From: an uncultured Candidatus Actinomarina sp.
GTDB taxonomy: Bacteria > Actinomycetota > Acidimicrobiia > Actinomarinales > Actinomarinaceae
DNA length: 47,077 nt
NCBI GenBank assembly: GCA_902596545.1
Contig: CACJUH010000008.1
Span: 1-47,077, forward strand
Direction: 5' to 3'
Position 1 is the stretch's first letter. Each line of letters opens with the position of its first letter. Made by a program: the position numbers and the translations under genes. Below are positions 9,402 through 18,797 of this stretch, one piece after another. The notes beneath the pieces were generated by a model. That model was not told the DNA's origin. It did no database searches and was given only the letters and a program-made list of their open reading frames with translations.

Positions 9402-10018
9402 CTGATATAAAAAAATTTACAAGTTTTGCAACATCAAACTGTTATCTAATAAGCCCTTTTGATAATGAAATTGTATTTTTAATAGATTTACCACCAAATA
9501 TTGATGAAGTAATTGATTACATAAATACAAATAATTTAACTATTGGAGGTGCATTTATAACACATGGTCACTGGGATCATGCAATAGGACTATCTTCTTT
9601 TGATTCAAAGGCTTATATCAATCTTGATGACGAACATTTAGCAAGAAATCCAAGCGAGCAAATAGGAGATTTTCTTGGTGATAAGGTATCTGTAAACAAA
9701 TATGAAGGTAATTTACATAACGTTTTAGACCATGAATATGATTTTTTAAATGTTTATATAAACCCTGGACATACTAAAGGTAGTGTATCATTTGAATTTA
9801 AGGATTTAGGGGCAGTTTTTACTGGAGATTTTATATTTAAAGATAGTATTGGAAGAACAGATTTGTATTCAGGAGATAATAATGAAATGATTGATTCTAT
9901 AAACAATGTTTTCACTCTTTTTCAAGATGATTTTCAATTATTTCCTGGTCATGGAGATGATGATACTGTAATAAATATTAAGAATAACAATCCATTTATT
10001 AGAGAGTATTTGAAATGA
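9398..10018 (+). CDS. MBL-fold metallohydrolase (glyoxalase II-like)
   Basis: This 206-residue metallo-beta-lactamase-fold protein has the metal motif THGHWDHAIG, a second-sphere His in NPGHTKGS, the bridging Asp in FTGDFIFKDSIGRTD, and a terminal FPGHGDD. These are the glyoxalase II-like subgroup features. It lies between rel and hisS, overlapping both by 4 bp, a position where many Actinobacteria also carry an MBL hydrolase. The substrate cannot be told from sequence; hydroxyacylglutathione-like thioesters are only one option. Confidence 0.85.
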   Translation: MTDIKKFTSFATSNCYLISPFDNEIVFLIDLPPNIDEVIDYINTNNLTIGGAFITHGHWDHAIGLSSFDSKAYINLDDEHLARNPSEQIGDFLGDKVSVNKYEGNLHNVLDHEYDFLNVYINPGHTKGSVSFEFKDLGAVFTGDFIFKDSIGRTDLYSGDNNEMIDSINNVFTLFQDDFQLFPGHGDDDTVINIKNNNPFIREYLK

Positions 10019-11187
10019 TAGATCAAGTTAAGGGAACAAGAAATTTATACGGTAAAGATATAGACAATTACTTACACATAAAAGATAAATTTTTAAACTG
10101 TTATGCAAGTTATGGTTATAAATTTGTTGAATTGCCAAACATTGAACACAAAGATTTATTTACAAAATCTATAGGTGAAAATTCCGAGATAGTTACTAAG
10201 CAAATGTATGAATTTGAAGATAAAGCTGGACGAAGTCTTGTATTGAGACCAGAAGGAACAGCTAGCGTCGTAAGGTATCATAACGAATTTCATAAAGATC
10301 AATCAAATAAATATAGTTATTTTGGAAAAATGTATAGATACGAAAATCCACAAAAAAATAGATACAGAGAATTTCATCAAGCGGGGGCTGAACTAATTGG
10401 AACATTAGATAATTATTCTGACGTTCAATTAATTAAATCTTCATTTAGATTTCTTAATTCACTTGAATTAAATTTTAAATTAAAAATTAACACAATAGGT
10501 AGTGTCGATGAAAGAAAGGAGTATGTAAGTGTTTTAAAAAAGTATTTTGATAAAAACAAAAAAGATTTGTCTAAAGAGAGCGTTGAAAAGATTGAATCAA
10601 ATACATTAAGAATATTAGATTCAAATGTACAAGAGGACTTACAGATTATTGATCTGGCCCCACTAATTACAAATTATCTAGAAGATGACACATTACAGAA
10701 ATACGAAGATATAAAGAATATGCTAAATAATATTAATATTCCTTACTCCGAAGATCATAAGTTAGTTAGAGGTTTAGATTATTACAATGATTTAACTTTT
10801 GAATTTGTAGCCGATGGTGTAGTTATTGGTGGTGGTGGTAGATATGATAAATTGTCACAAATACTTAACATAGGTCAATCTCAAGGAGTGGGTGTCGCTT
10901 TCGGAGTAGACCGTATAATAAACCAACTTCAACTTGATACTCATAAAGAAAAAATATTTTTAATATCTCAATATGAAGAAGAAATGTATGACATTTCTGA
11001 TGAATTAGATAAAAATCATATACCTTATGAAGTACCTATAAGATTCAGTAAGGAAAATACTCAGTACAAAGAAGCTATAAAGAATAATGCGACATTAGTA
11101 ATTAATTGTTCTGAAAAAACTATTAAGATTATCAGCAGCAATAAAGTTGTACCATTCGACATTAATAAATTAAAGGAATTAATTTGA
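10015..11187 (+). CDS. hisS: HisS, histidyl-tRNA synthetase
   Basis: A class II aminoacyl-tRNA synthetase with motif 2 region VLRPEGTASVVRYH, the histidine-binding block RGLDYYNDLTFEF, and motif 3 region GGGGRYDKL plus GVGVAFGVDR. A short anticodon-binding domain follows. At 390 residues it is at the short end for the family (usually 410-430), mostly from trimming of linkers. The stop overlaps the TTG start of aspS. Confidence 0.95.
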   Translation: MIDQVKGTRNLYGKDIDNYLHIKDKFLNCYASYGYKFVELPNIEHKDLFTKSIGENSEIVTKQMYEFEDKAGRSLVLRPEGTASVVRYHNEFHKDQSNKYSYFGKMYRYENPQKNRYREFHQAGAELIGTLDNYSDVQLIKSSFRFLNSLELNFKLKINTIGSVDERKEYVSVLKKYFDKNKKDLSKESVEKIESNTLRILDSNVQEDLQIIDLAPLITNYLEDDTLQKYEDIKNMLNNINIPYSEDHKLVRGLDYYNDLTFEFVADGVVIGGGGRYDKLSQILNIGQSQGVGVAFGVDRIINQLQLDTHKEKIFLISQYEEEMYDISDELDKNHIPYEVPIRFSKENTQYKEAIKNNATLVINCSEKTIKIISSNKVVPFDINKLKELI

Positions 11188-12887
11188 ACATTAACGAATT
11201 AGTAAATGCAAAAAACAATGCTGAAGTTCAAAATGTTAACGGTTGGGTTTCATCTATAAGAGATCATGGGGGACTTACTTTTATAGATCTTCGTGATTTT
11301 TATTCTTCTATACAAATTGTTTACGAGCAAAGCAAAAATATGCCTTCTGATATAAAGAATGAATATTACATTTCTGTATCAGGTGTATTTAAAGAGCGAG
11401 ATAAAGAACTAGTTAATAAAAATACTCAATTAGGCATGTATGAGATTCAGGCTTCTGAAATAAATATTATAAATAAAAGTAAGACTTTGCCATTTCAAAT
11501 AGATAACAATATTGATACTGACGAAAGTATAAGATTGAAATATAGATATCTTGATTTGAGAAGACAATCTATGAAATCAAACATAGTCGGCAGATCTAAT
11601 ACTTTTAAATCTATAAGAAAGATTATGGACAAAATGGATGTGTTAGAAATAGATACACCTACTCTTATCAAATCAACTCCTGAAGGTGCTAAAGATTTTT
11701 TAGTACCTTCGCGTAAAAACAGCAATACTTTTTATGCCTTACCACAATCACCTCAGATGTATAAGCAACTATTCATGATGGCTGGATTTCCAAATTATTA
11801 CCAAATTGCAAAGTGTTACAGAGATGAAGACTCAAGAAAAGATAGACAACCTGAATTTACTCAACTGGATGTAGAATTTTCGAATGCAAATCCTGAAATA
11901 GTTAAAAAAAATATTGAAACTATCGTTAAATTTGTCTTTCAAGATGCATACGATATAAAAATAGACTCTGCATTTAAAAATATGACTTTTTCTGAAGCTA
12001 TATCTTTGTATGGAACTGACAAACCTGATTTAAGAATTAAAGAAACAATAAGTGATTGTACTGAAGTATTTAAAGCGACTGAAATTAATTTTTTGAGTGA
12101 TATTTTAAATAAAGAAGGTGTAATCAGATTTTTAAAAACTGACGATTCGATTACTCGAAAAATAATTGACCAGTTAGATCAAGAATTAAAAGAATTAGGT
12201 TCAAATGGTCTAGGCTGGTTTAAGATTGAAAACAAAGATATATCAGGTCCTTTATCTAAATTAATTTCAGAATCAGAGAAAGAATTTCTGATAAGTCAAG
12301 GTAACGGAGTATTTCTTTTTCAGGCTGGACAAGAGATGGAAATAGCACCATTTCTTGATCATATAAGAAGATATATTTTCAAACCTACCACCGAAGAACA
12401 GTTTACTTTTTGCTGGATTGATGATTTCCCATACTTTGAAGTCGAAAATGGTAATTTACAACCATCTCATCATCCATTTACAGCTCCAACAAATGAAGAC
12501 GATTTTATTGATAATCCAGAGCTTTCGACAGCTTTACATTACGATTTAGTTCTTAATGGGGTTGAGCTTGGATCAGGTTCTCAAAGAATAAGTAATCCAG
12601 ATTTACAACGTATTGTTCTTGAAAAATGGGGTTTAAGTAATGAAGAAATTCAGGATAGGTTCGGTTGGTTTATAGAAGCACTTTCATATGGAACACCACA
12701 ACATGCAGGATTTGCTATAGGCATAGATAGATTGATTGCTGAAGTATATAATCAAAATTCAATAAGAGATGTAATACCATTTCCTAAAACACAATCTGGA
12801 CTAGATCCACTTACTGATGCGCCTTCATATATCAATGAAAATATATTAGAAGAATATAATTTAAAGTACATTAACAAAGATGAATAG
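11184..12887 (+). CDS. aspS: AspS, aspartyl-tRNA synthetase
   Basis: A class II synthetase with an N-terminal OB-fold anticodon domain (about 1-110: VNGWVSSIRDHGGLTFIDLRD). Motif 1-2 region includes TPTLIKSTPEGAKDFLVPSR and FPNYYQIAKCYRDEDSRKDRQPEF; a GAD-like insertion follows; motif 3 is GFAIGIDRL. The 567 residues are normal for bacteria. The start is TTG at 11184, overlapping the hisS stop; no better ATG preserves the OB fold. Whether it is strictly tRNA-Asp specific or also charges tRNA-Asn cannot be decided here. Confidence 0.95.
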   Translation: MNINELVNAKNNAEVQNVNGWVSSIRDHGGLTFIDLRDFYSSIQIVYEQSKNMPSDIKNEYYISVSGVFKERDKELVNKNTQLGMYEIQASEINIINKSKTLPFQIDNNIDTDESIRLKYRYLDLRRQSMKSNIVGRSNTFKSIRKIMDKMDVLEIDTPTLIKSTPEGAKDFLVPSRKNSNTFYALPQSPQMYKQLFMMAGFPNYYQIAKCYRDEDSRKDRQPEFTQLDVEFSNANPEIVKKNIETIVKFVFQDAYDIKIDSAFKNMTFSEAISLYGTDKPDLRIKETISDCTEVFKATEINFLSDILNKEGVIRFLKTDDSITRKIIDQLDQELKELGSNGLGWFKIENKDISGPLSKLISESEKEFLISQGNGVFLFQAGQEMEIAPFLDHIRRYIFKPTTEEQFTFCWIDDFPYFEVENGNLQPSHHPFTAPTNEDDFIDNPELSTALHYDLVLNGVELGSGSQRISNPDLQRIVLEKWGLSNEEIQDRFGWFIEALSYGTPQHAGFAIGIDRLIAEVYNQNSIRDVIPFPKTQSGLDPLTDAPSYINENILEEYNLKYINKDE

Positions 12888-15399
12888 TAACCAAATAAGA
12901 ACAGAGTTTTTAAATTATTTTGAATCTAAAAATCATGACGTTATCAAGTCTGCATCTTTAATACCTCACGACAATACTTTGTTATTCACAGCTGCAGGAA
13001 TGGTACCCCTAAAAGATTATTTCTCTGGAAATAAAGTCCCTGATAATCCAAATATGGCTTCTTCACAGAAATGTATAAGAACAATTGATATTGATATTAT
13101 TGGAGATACTGACAGACATCTTTCATTTTTTGAAATGTTAGGAAATTTTAGTGTTGGAAAGTATTTTAAAAAAGAAGCAATACGTTATTCGTATGAATTT
13201 ATAACAGAAGTTTTATCAATTAATCCAGAAAGATTATGGTTCACAGTTTATAAAGATGATAAAGAATCTTTCGATATTTGGCTCAATGAAATAGGCGTTC
13301 CGGAAGAAAGAATACAGTATGGCGATAAAGATAATTTCTGGCATATGAATATCCCTGGACCCTGTGGGCCCTGTTCAGAAATTTTTATTGACAGAGGATC
13401 AAAATATGGACCAGATGGGGGACCAATTGGAGGGGGAGAAGACCGATTTGTTGAGATATGGAATCTTGTATTTATGGAATCTATACAAGATAAACCTTTT
13501 GAAGTAGTAGGAACATTACCAAGTAAAAACATAGATACTGGTATGGGTTTAGAGAGAATTGCAATGATTATGCAAGAAAAAGAATCTTTGTTTGAAACAG
13601 ATTTATTTAGTTCAATACATAAAGAACTATCAAAAAAAATAAAAAACTCAGATGTTAAATACGAAAAAATTATTTTAGACCATATAAAAGCATCCACTTT
13701 TATGCTTAGTGATGGTGTTGTTCCTACTAACGAAGGTAGAGGTTATATCTTAAGAAGACTCATTAGAAGAGCTTTAAGAGCTTATAATAAATTAACTGAT
13801 GAGCCATCATCACTCGATTTTCTTATCAAAGAAGTTACAAAATTGTACAGCGAACCTTATCCTGAACTTGATAAAAATATTGAAAAAATAACAAAATTAT
13901 TTAAAACTGAAGAGGATTTATTCGGCAAAACATTAAATAAAGGAATCCAAGAAATTAATACAATTCTTGAAACAGGTGAACTATCTGCAAAACAAGCTTT
14001 CTATCTATTTGAAACATACGGTTTTCCTTTTGAATTAACACAAGAAATTGCTCTTGAGAATAACATAACTTTAAATGAAGAAGATTTTCAACAATATTTT
14101 GAAAATCATAAGATTAAATCTAAAGGTTCCTCTACTAAAATAGATCAAAATATGAAATTAGATATAGATTCCAATGATTTTTGTGGATATGAAACAATAG
14201 ATACCGTATCTGAGATATATCATGTAGAACCTCTAGAAAATAAATCTATAATATTTACTAAAATAAATCCATTCTATTTTGAAGCAGGTGGACAAATTTC
14301 TGATGAAGGAAAAATTAGAATTGATGAAAGAGAATATTTTGTTGAGAAAGTTGTTCAGAGTGAAAATGGAGCAACAGGATTAGTTGTTGATGTAAATAAT
14401 GTAAACATTGGCGATGAAGTTCAATTAACAGTAGATGATTCTTTTAGAAATGCAGTATCTAAAAGTCATAGTGCAGCACATATTGTACATTCTGCTTTAA
14501 GAAATATTTTAGGGGATCATGTTGCACAAGCCGGTTCTAACGTTGCGCCTGGTAGATTTAGATTTGATTTTAGCCATACTCAGAAAGTCTCTGATGAGGA
14601 GTTGTCAGACATTTTCGAAACAGCAAACAAAGTAATTTTTGATGATCTCGAAGTTAATACAAATATTATGAATATTGATAAAGCTAAAGAGGAAGGTGCT
14701 TTAGCATTTTTTGGCGATAAGTATGAAGACGATGTGAGGGTAGTTAATATTGGTTCATTTTCAAAAGAATTATGTGGTGGTACTCATGTTAAAAATTCTC
14801 ATGACGTTGGATTAGTTGTATTAACTCAAGAATCTTCAATTGGTTCAAACTTAAGACGTGTAGAAATGCTATCTGGCTCACATGCTTATGATTTCTTAAA
14901 TACAGCTTATAAATCTTATCAAGATGTTGCTGATATTCTTAAAGTACAAACTAGTGAAGTATCAACTAAATTAAAACAAAACCTTGAAACACTTGAAGAA
15001 TACAAATTAAAAATATCGAATTTTAGAAAGGATGAGTTAACAAAGTTAACACAAGATTATTCTTCTAAATCTTCAAAGATTGGTAAATACAATGTAATCG
15101 TTGAAACCATTTCTTTAGAAAATTCCAATGAGTCTAGAGAAGTTGCTTTAAATATAGTTAACAACTTTGATGTTGATATTTGCATATTATTTTCAAATAT
15201 ATCTGGTAAAACTACAATCGTTGGCTCAACTAAACCAAGTATTGATCTTGATATCTCAATAATTATCAATGACCTATCATCATTGTATAGTGGAGGAGCT
15301 TCAAAAGATCCAAATCTATCTATAGGTGGAGGTCCTGGCAAATATGATACAGCTAAAGCAATTAATGCCGCTAAACAATTCTTAACAAAATTACTTTAA
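12880..15399 (+). CDS. alaS: AlaS, alanyl-tRNA synthetase
   Basis: The N-terminal catalytic core contains TAAGMVPLKDYF, SSQKCIRTIDID and GPCGPCSEIF. The editing domain carries the zinc ligands HSAAH (His-x3-His) and CGGTHV. A coiled-coil and C-Ala domain ending GGGPGKYDTAKA follow. At 839 residues it is modestly shortened against the usual 870-900. It overlaps aspS by 8 bp and is followed by ruvX one base after its stop, a common bacterial neighbourhood. Confidence 0.96.
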   Translation: MNSNQIRTEFLNYFESKNHDVIKSASLIPHDNTLLFTAAGMVPLKDYFSGNKVPDNPNMASSQKCIRTIDIDIIGDTDRHLSFFEMLGNFSVGKYFKKEAIRYSYEFITEVLSINPERLWFTVYKDDKESFDIWLNEIGVPEERIQYGDKDNFWHMNIPGPCGPCSEIFIDRGSKYGPDGGPIGGGEDRFVEIWNLVFMESIQDKPFEVVGTLPSKNIDTGMGLERIAMIMQEKESLFETDLFSSIHKELSKKIKNSDVKYEKIILDHIKASTFMLSDGVVPTNEGRGYILRRLIRRALRAYNKLTDEPSSLDFLIKEVTKLYSEPYPELDKNIEKITKLFKTEEDLFGKTLNKGIQEINTILETGELSAKQAFYLFETYGFPFELTQEIALENNITLNEEDFQQYFENHKIKSKGSSTKIDQNMKLDIDSNDFCGYETIDTVSEIYHVEPLENKSIIFTKINPFYFEAGGQISDEGKIRIDEREYFVEKVVQSENGATGLVVDVNNVNIGDEVQLTVDDSFRNAVSKSHSAAHIVHSALRNILGDHVAQAGSNVAPGRFRFDFSHTQKVSDEELSDIFETANKVIFDDLEVNTNIMNIDKAKEEGALAFFGDKYEDDVRVVNIGSFSKELCGGTHVKNSHDVGLVVLTQESSIGSNLRRVEMLSGSHAYDFLNTAYKSYQDVADILKVQTSEVSTKLKQNLETLEEYKLKISNFRKDELTKLTQDYSSKSSKIGKYNVIVETISLENSNESREVALNIVNNFDVDICILFSNISGKTTIVGSTKPSIDLDISIIINDLSSLYSGGASKDPNLSIGGGPGKYDTAKAINAAKQFLTKLL

Positions 15400-15400
15400 A

Positions 15401-15781
15401 GTGAATAATTTATTATCAATAGATTTTGGCGAACGTTATATGGGATTTGCAATAAGAACAGTTAAAACACAGATACCTATACCAATAGAAGTCGTAGACA
15501 TTAAAAAGGATAATATTGCAAACAAAATATCTACATACGTCGATTCCTATGATATTAATAAATTTATTATTGGCTATCCATTAGGTATGAATCTTTCTGA
15601 AAATAGAATGACTAATAATGTTGATAATTTTATTGAAGAAGAATTAAAAAAATATAATTTGCCAATTTCAAAAATAGATGAAAGATTCACTTCTGAATTA
15701 ATCAAAAATAGTAAAAAAGACAGAGTTGATGATTTGTCAGCATTAGAGATATTAGAAACTTATATTAAAAATAATGATTAA
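15401..15781 (+). CDS. ruvX: RuvX/YqgF family nuclease
   Basis: A 126-residue RNase H-fold protein, with SIDFGERYMGFAI at the N-terminus carrying the first catalytic Asp, then IIGYPLGMNLSE, IDERFTSE and a final VDDLSALEIL helix with the last acid. The family is called a putative Holliday-junction resolvase, though work on YqgF points mainly to 16S rRNA 5' maturation. The start is GTG, one base after alaS. It is one of two potential resolvases in the window, relevant because ruvC is missing from its usual place. Confidence 0.88.
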   Translation: MNNLLSIDFGERYMGFAIRTVKTQIPIPIEVVDIKKDNIANKISTYVDSYDINKFIIGYPLGMNLSENRMTNNVDNFIEEELKKYNLPISKIDERFTSELIKNSKKDRVDDLSALEILETYIKNND

Positions 15782-16844
15782 ATTTCTATTTAAAAACAGA
15801 ACGGCTTTACAAATATTTCTTGTAACTACTTTTTTATTAGTTGGGTACAATGTTACAAATTCAATTGCAGATAATGTAGAAATTAACACAATTGATGGAT
15901 CTCAAAATATTGATGATTTACAAATTATAAACGTAAATATTCCCCAAGGGAGCTCTGCTTCTGAGATATCTTCTATCTTAGATTCTACTGGTGTAATAAC
16001 ATCTAAACTTGCCTTTGAGCTATATTTACGTAATGAAAATCTTACTGATAAATTAAGATCAGGCACTTATGAAATACCAAATAATTTAAATTTTGAAGAA
16101 CTTACTTCAGTTCTATTAAAAGGGCCACCTCTTAAAACATATACAATTACAATTCCAGAGGGATTATGGCTGAGTGAAACATTAGAAACTGTTTCGGCTC
16201 AAACAGGTTATGATGTTATTCAACTTGAAAATTCACTAATATCAGGAAGCGTTAAGAGTTCATATTTACCTGATAATGATTTTTCTAAATTACAAAATTG
16301 GGAAGGCTTACTTTTTCCAAACACTTACCAAATAGATATTGAAGCTAACGGTGAAGATATTTTGCAAATTCTTGCAAATGAATTAGAAAATAGATTTGAA
16401 AATTTACTTTCTGCTAACTCTATACCTTCTTGGATATCTTCACCAAATGAGTTCTTTACTGTAGCAAGTTTGATTGAAGCTGAAGCTAAATTAGATGAAG
16501 ATAGACCATTGGTGTCTTCTGTTATTAGAAACAGACTTGATCAAAATATGCTTTTACAAATAGATGCAACTGTACTTTATTCATTACAAAAAAGAAAAAC
16601 ACAAGTACTGTTAATTGATTTACAAGTAGACAGTCCTTACAATACCTATAAATATACATCACTTCCTCCAACGCCAATATCTGGATTTGGTGAAAAATCT
16701 ATGGAAGCTATTTTTAATACACCGGAGAATCCATTTATTTACTATCTATTAACAGATATAAATGGGAAGATGACTTTTACAGATAATTATGAAGAATTTA
16801 TTAATCTTAAAAATAAAGCTAAAGATGAAGGAGTGATACCTTAA
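15774..16844 (+). CDS. mltG: MltG, endolytic murein transglycosylase
   Basis: MltG cleaves nascent glycan strands and so ends peptidoglycan polymerisation. One N-terminal membrane anchor (about residues 10-30) precedes a LysM-like region (VNIPQGSSASEISSIL) and the YceG domain. The catalytic Glu lies in ASLIEAEAKLDEDRP, followed by VSSVIRNRL, LLQIDATVLYSL and DSPYNTYKYTSLPPTPI. At 356 residues it is typical. It overlaps ruvX by 8 bp and ends one base into efp. Confidence 0.93.
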   Translation: MIKFLFKNRTALQIFLVTTFLLVGYNVTNSIADNVEINTIDGSQNIDDLQIINVNIPQGSSASEISSILDSTGVITSKLAFELYLRNENLTDKLRSGTYEIPNNLNFEELTSVLLKGPPLKTYTITIPEGLWLSETLETVSAQTGYDVIQLENSLISGSVKSSYLPDNDFSKLQNWEGLLFPNTYQIDIEANGEDILQILANELENRFENLLSANSIPSWISSPNEFFTVASLIEAEAKLDEDRPLVSSVIRNRLDQNMLLQIDATVLYSLQKRKTQVLLIDLQVDSPYNTYKYTSLPPTPISGFGEKSMEAIFNTPENPFIYYLLTDINGKMTFTDNYEEFINLKNKAKDEGVIP

Positions 16845-17401
16845 TGGTTTCTACAAACGATATACGGCCTGGACAGTCAATATTAGTTGATGGAATTATC
16901 TATCAGATAATTGAATACCAACATGTAAAACCTGGTAAAGGGAAAGCATTTGTTAAAACAAAACTAAAGAATCTAACTAATGGAGGTGTTTTAGATAAGA
17001 CCTTCAGAGCAGATGAAGATGTTGAGCAAGCATATATTGATAAACAAACATTTCAATATTTATACAATGACGCTGATAAATATTTTTTTATGAATGCTGA
17101 TAGCTATGAACAAATTGAATTATCTAAAGATCAACTTAATGATAAAGAATTATTATTAAAGCCAAATCAAGAAGTAACTCTATCAATGTATATGGGTAAA
17201 CCAATAGATATACAACTCCCTGCAACAATCAACTTGTTAGTAACGCATTCAGAGCCTGCTGTTAAAGGTGATTCGGTAAATTCCAACAACAAGGAAGTTA
17301 CCTGTGAAACTGGGTTAACAATCCAGGTTCCTATGTTTATAGAAGAAAACGATGTTATAAAAATTGATACTAAAGCAATAAGTTATATTACAAGAGTATG
17401 A
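16844..17401 (+). CDS. efp: EF-P, translation elongation factor P
   Basis: EF-P relieves ribosomes stalled at polyproline. The KOW-like N-terminal domain displays the loop HVKPGKGKAF whose tip lysine (Lys32) is the usual contact or modification site. Two OB domains follow, with VTCETGLTIQVPMFIEENDVI near the end. The 185-residue length is standard. A good GAAGGAG ribosome site sits inside the end of mltG. Confidence 0.96.
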   Translation: MVSTNDIRPGQSILVDGIIYQIIEYQHVKPGKGKAFVKTKLKNLTNGGVLDKTFRADEDVEQAYIDKQTFQYLYNDADKYFFMNADSYEQIELSKDQLNDKELLLKPNQEVTLSMYMGKPIDIQLPATINLLVTHSEPAVKGDSVNSNNKEVTCETGLTIQVPMFIEENDVIKIDTKAISYITRV

Positions 17402-17763
17402 AACACGATTTTAGACATTATTCATTCACTTCGCTTTTTTCGTCAGACAGCTATACAGACAACATACTTCTTGTTGAAAATGATTTATCAGAAAATCAGC
17501 TACTAAGAGCACAGCAATTAATTACTTACTTTAATGAGAATGCTCAGCAAATTATGTTAAAGATAGATGAATTATCTCAAAATTGGTCATTTGAAAGAAT
17601 TGCAAAACCTGAAAGAACAGCATTAATGCTTGGAATAGCTGAGTTGAAAATGAAATTAACTCCTAGAAAAGTAGTAATATCCGAATGGGTTAAATTAGTC
17701 GATAAGAACTCCTCATCGGATGGTGCAAAATTTGTTAATGCAATCTTGGATAGCTATGAATGA
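17398..17763 (+). CDS. nusB: NusB, transcription antitermination factor
   Basis: NusB with NusE binds boxA in rRNA leaders and allows read-through. The 121-residue all-helical protein ends in the family block SEWVKLVDKNSSSDGAKFVNAILDSY; the middle contains ERIAKPERTALMLGIAEL. Its targets are probably the two boxA-like repeats in the rRNA operon further along this window. The start overlaps efp by 4 bp (ATGA). Confidence 0.92.
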   Translation: MKHDFRHYSFTSLFSSDSYTDNILLVENDLSENQLLRAQQLITYFNENAQQIMLKIDELSQNWSFERIAKPERTALMLGIAELKMKLTPRKVVISEWVKLVDKNSSSDGAKFVNAILDSYE

Positions 17764-18046
17764 TAATCATCTTTCTAATATTTTAGATATTAAAAATTAT
17801 AGAAAATCATTTATAGAGTCTTTTGATACAAATGACATAGAAATTAAAAATAAACTTATAAATGCAACTAATGATATTAATTTACAATCTATAAGAATCC
17901 ATAAATTAATAACTCACAATGGCAACATTGGAAAAGTTTTATTTGCTAGATTTCTTTCGACAATAAATTTAGATGAACAAACACGTATCATGGAATTGAA
18001 TATTTCAAATATTGAAGATATAGTAAATTTTATAGAGAATATATGA
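17756..18046 (+). CDS. mihF: Actinobacterial integration host factor-like protein (mIHF)
   Basis: A 96-residue protein placed directly before gmk and rpoZ, which is where Actinobacteria carry mIHF, a small nucleoid-associated DNA-binding protein. The stretch HKLITHNGNIGKVLFARFLSTI (about 49-70, split pattern: helix, GNIGK turn, helix) aligns by eye with the mIHF helix-turn containing GVGKVRA. The N-terminal part is diverged and less basic than in mycobacteria. The ATG at 17756, 8 bp inside nusB, is preferred; an upstream in-frame start at 17720 would only add nusB-overlapping sequence. Assignment rests mainly on position plus this motif. Confidence 0.65.
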   Translation: MNDNHLSNILDIKNYRKSFIESFDTNDIEIKNKLINATNDINLQSIRIHKLITHNGNIGKVLFARFLSTINLDEQTRIMELNISNIEDIVNFIENI

Positions 18047-18573
18047 TATTTATTATTACTGGTCCATCTGGAGTAGGAAAAAATACGATTATTAACGAGC
18101 TCTCGAATCATATTGACTTTCATTTTTCAACTTCTTATACAACAAGACCTAGAAGAGACAATGAAATAGAAGGTCAAGATTACTATTTCATTACCCATCA
18201 ACGATTTAATGATCTGATTGATAAAAATCATATGCTCGAATATGAAGAATATGGAGGTTATTTTTACGGTACACCAAAATCTGAAATTGATAGAGATGGA
18301 ATTGTAATATTAGACCTAGAAGTTAATGGTGCTACAAAATTACTAAAATCTAATAGTGATTATATAGGTATATTTATTGATATAAATGATGATGAATTAA
18401 TAAACAGATTAGTTTCTAGAGGCCATGATGAAGATTTTATAAATAAAAGGATGATTCTTGCAAATTCTCAAAGAGAACACAGTGCTGAATACGATTACTA
18501 CATAGAGAACCAAGATTTAAATACTGCAGTTAATAATATAATTGATATAATATGTAAGCTGGAGGAACAATGA
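18043..18573 (+). CDS. gmk: Gmk, guanylate kinase
   Basis: Gmk phosphorylates GMP to GDP. P-loop GPSGVGKNTI lies at the N-terminus. The GMP-binding blocks are TSYTTRPRRDNEIEGQDYYF and EYEEYGGYFYGTP, followed by ILDLEVNG and the lid segment. At 176 residues it is slightly short. The ATG overlaps the mIHF-like stop by 4 bp, and the stop overlaps rpoZ by 4 bp. Confidence 0.95.
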   Translation: MIFIITGPSGVGKNTIINELSNHIDFHFSTSYTTRPRRDNEIEGQDYYFITHQRFNDLIDKNHMLEYEEYGGYFYGTPKSEIDRDGIVILDLEVNGATKLLKSNSDYIGIFIDINDDELINRLVSRGHDEDFINKRMILANSQREHSAEYDYYIENQDLNTAVNNIIDIICKLEEQ

Positions 18574-18797
18574 TAAAACCACCTATTGAAGAATTACTAA
18601 AAGAAACACCAGGAAGATTTGCCCTAGTGATTACTGCATCTAGGAGAGCAAGAGATATAAATTCATATTTTAATCAACTCGGTGAAGGTATTGGTGCATA
18701 TACACCTCCACAAGTTCAAAGTTTAAGCAGGAAACCTCTGACAGTAGCATTTGAAGAAATTGCAGCAGGGAAAGTAGAAGTTTCCGAAGAAAATTAA
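18570..18797 (+). CDS. rpoZ: RpoZ, RNA polymerase omega subunit
   Basis: A 75-residue protein with the omega core FALVITASRRARDINSYFNQLGEG, then KPLTVAFEEIAAGKVE. This matches actinobacterial omega, including the IEELL N-terminus. A strong GGAGGA ribosome site precedes the ATG. Omega helps assemble RNA polymerase. The stop shares one base with the coaBC start. Confidence 0.93.
   Translation: MIKPPIEELLKETPGRFALVITASRRARDINSYFNQLGEGIGAYTPPQVQSLSRKPLTVAFEEIAAGKVEVSEEN

Noticed and set aside
17720-17755. Upstream in-frame start for the mIHF-like gene
   Set aside because: The extra residues come from codons overlapping conserved nusB sequence and there is a suitable ATG at 17756.
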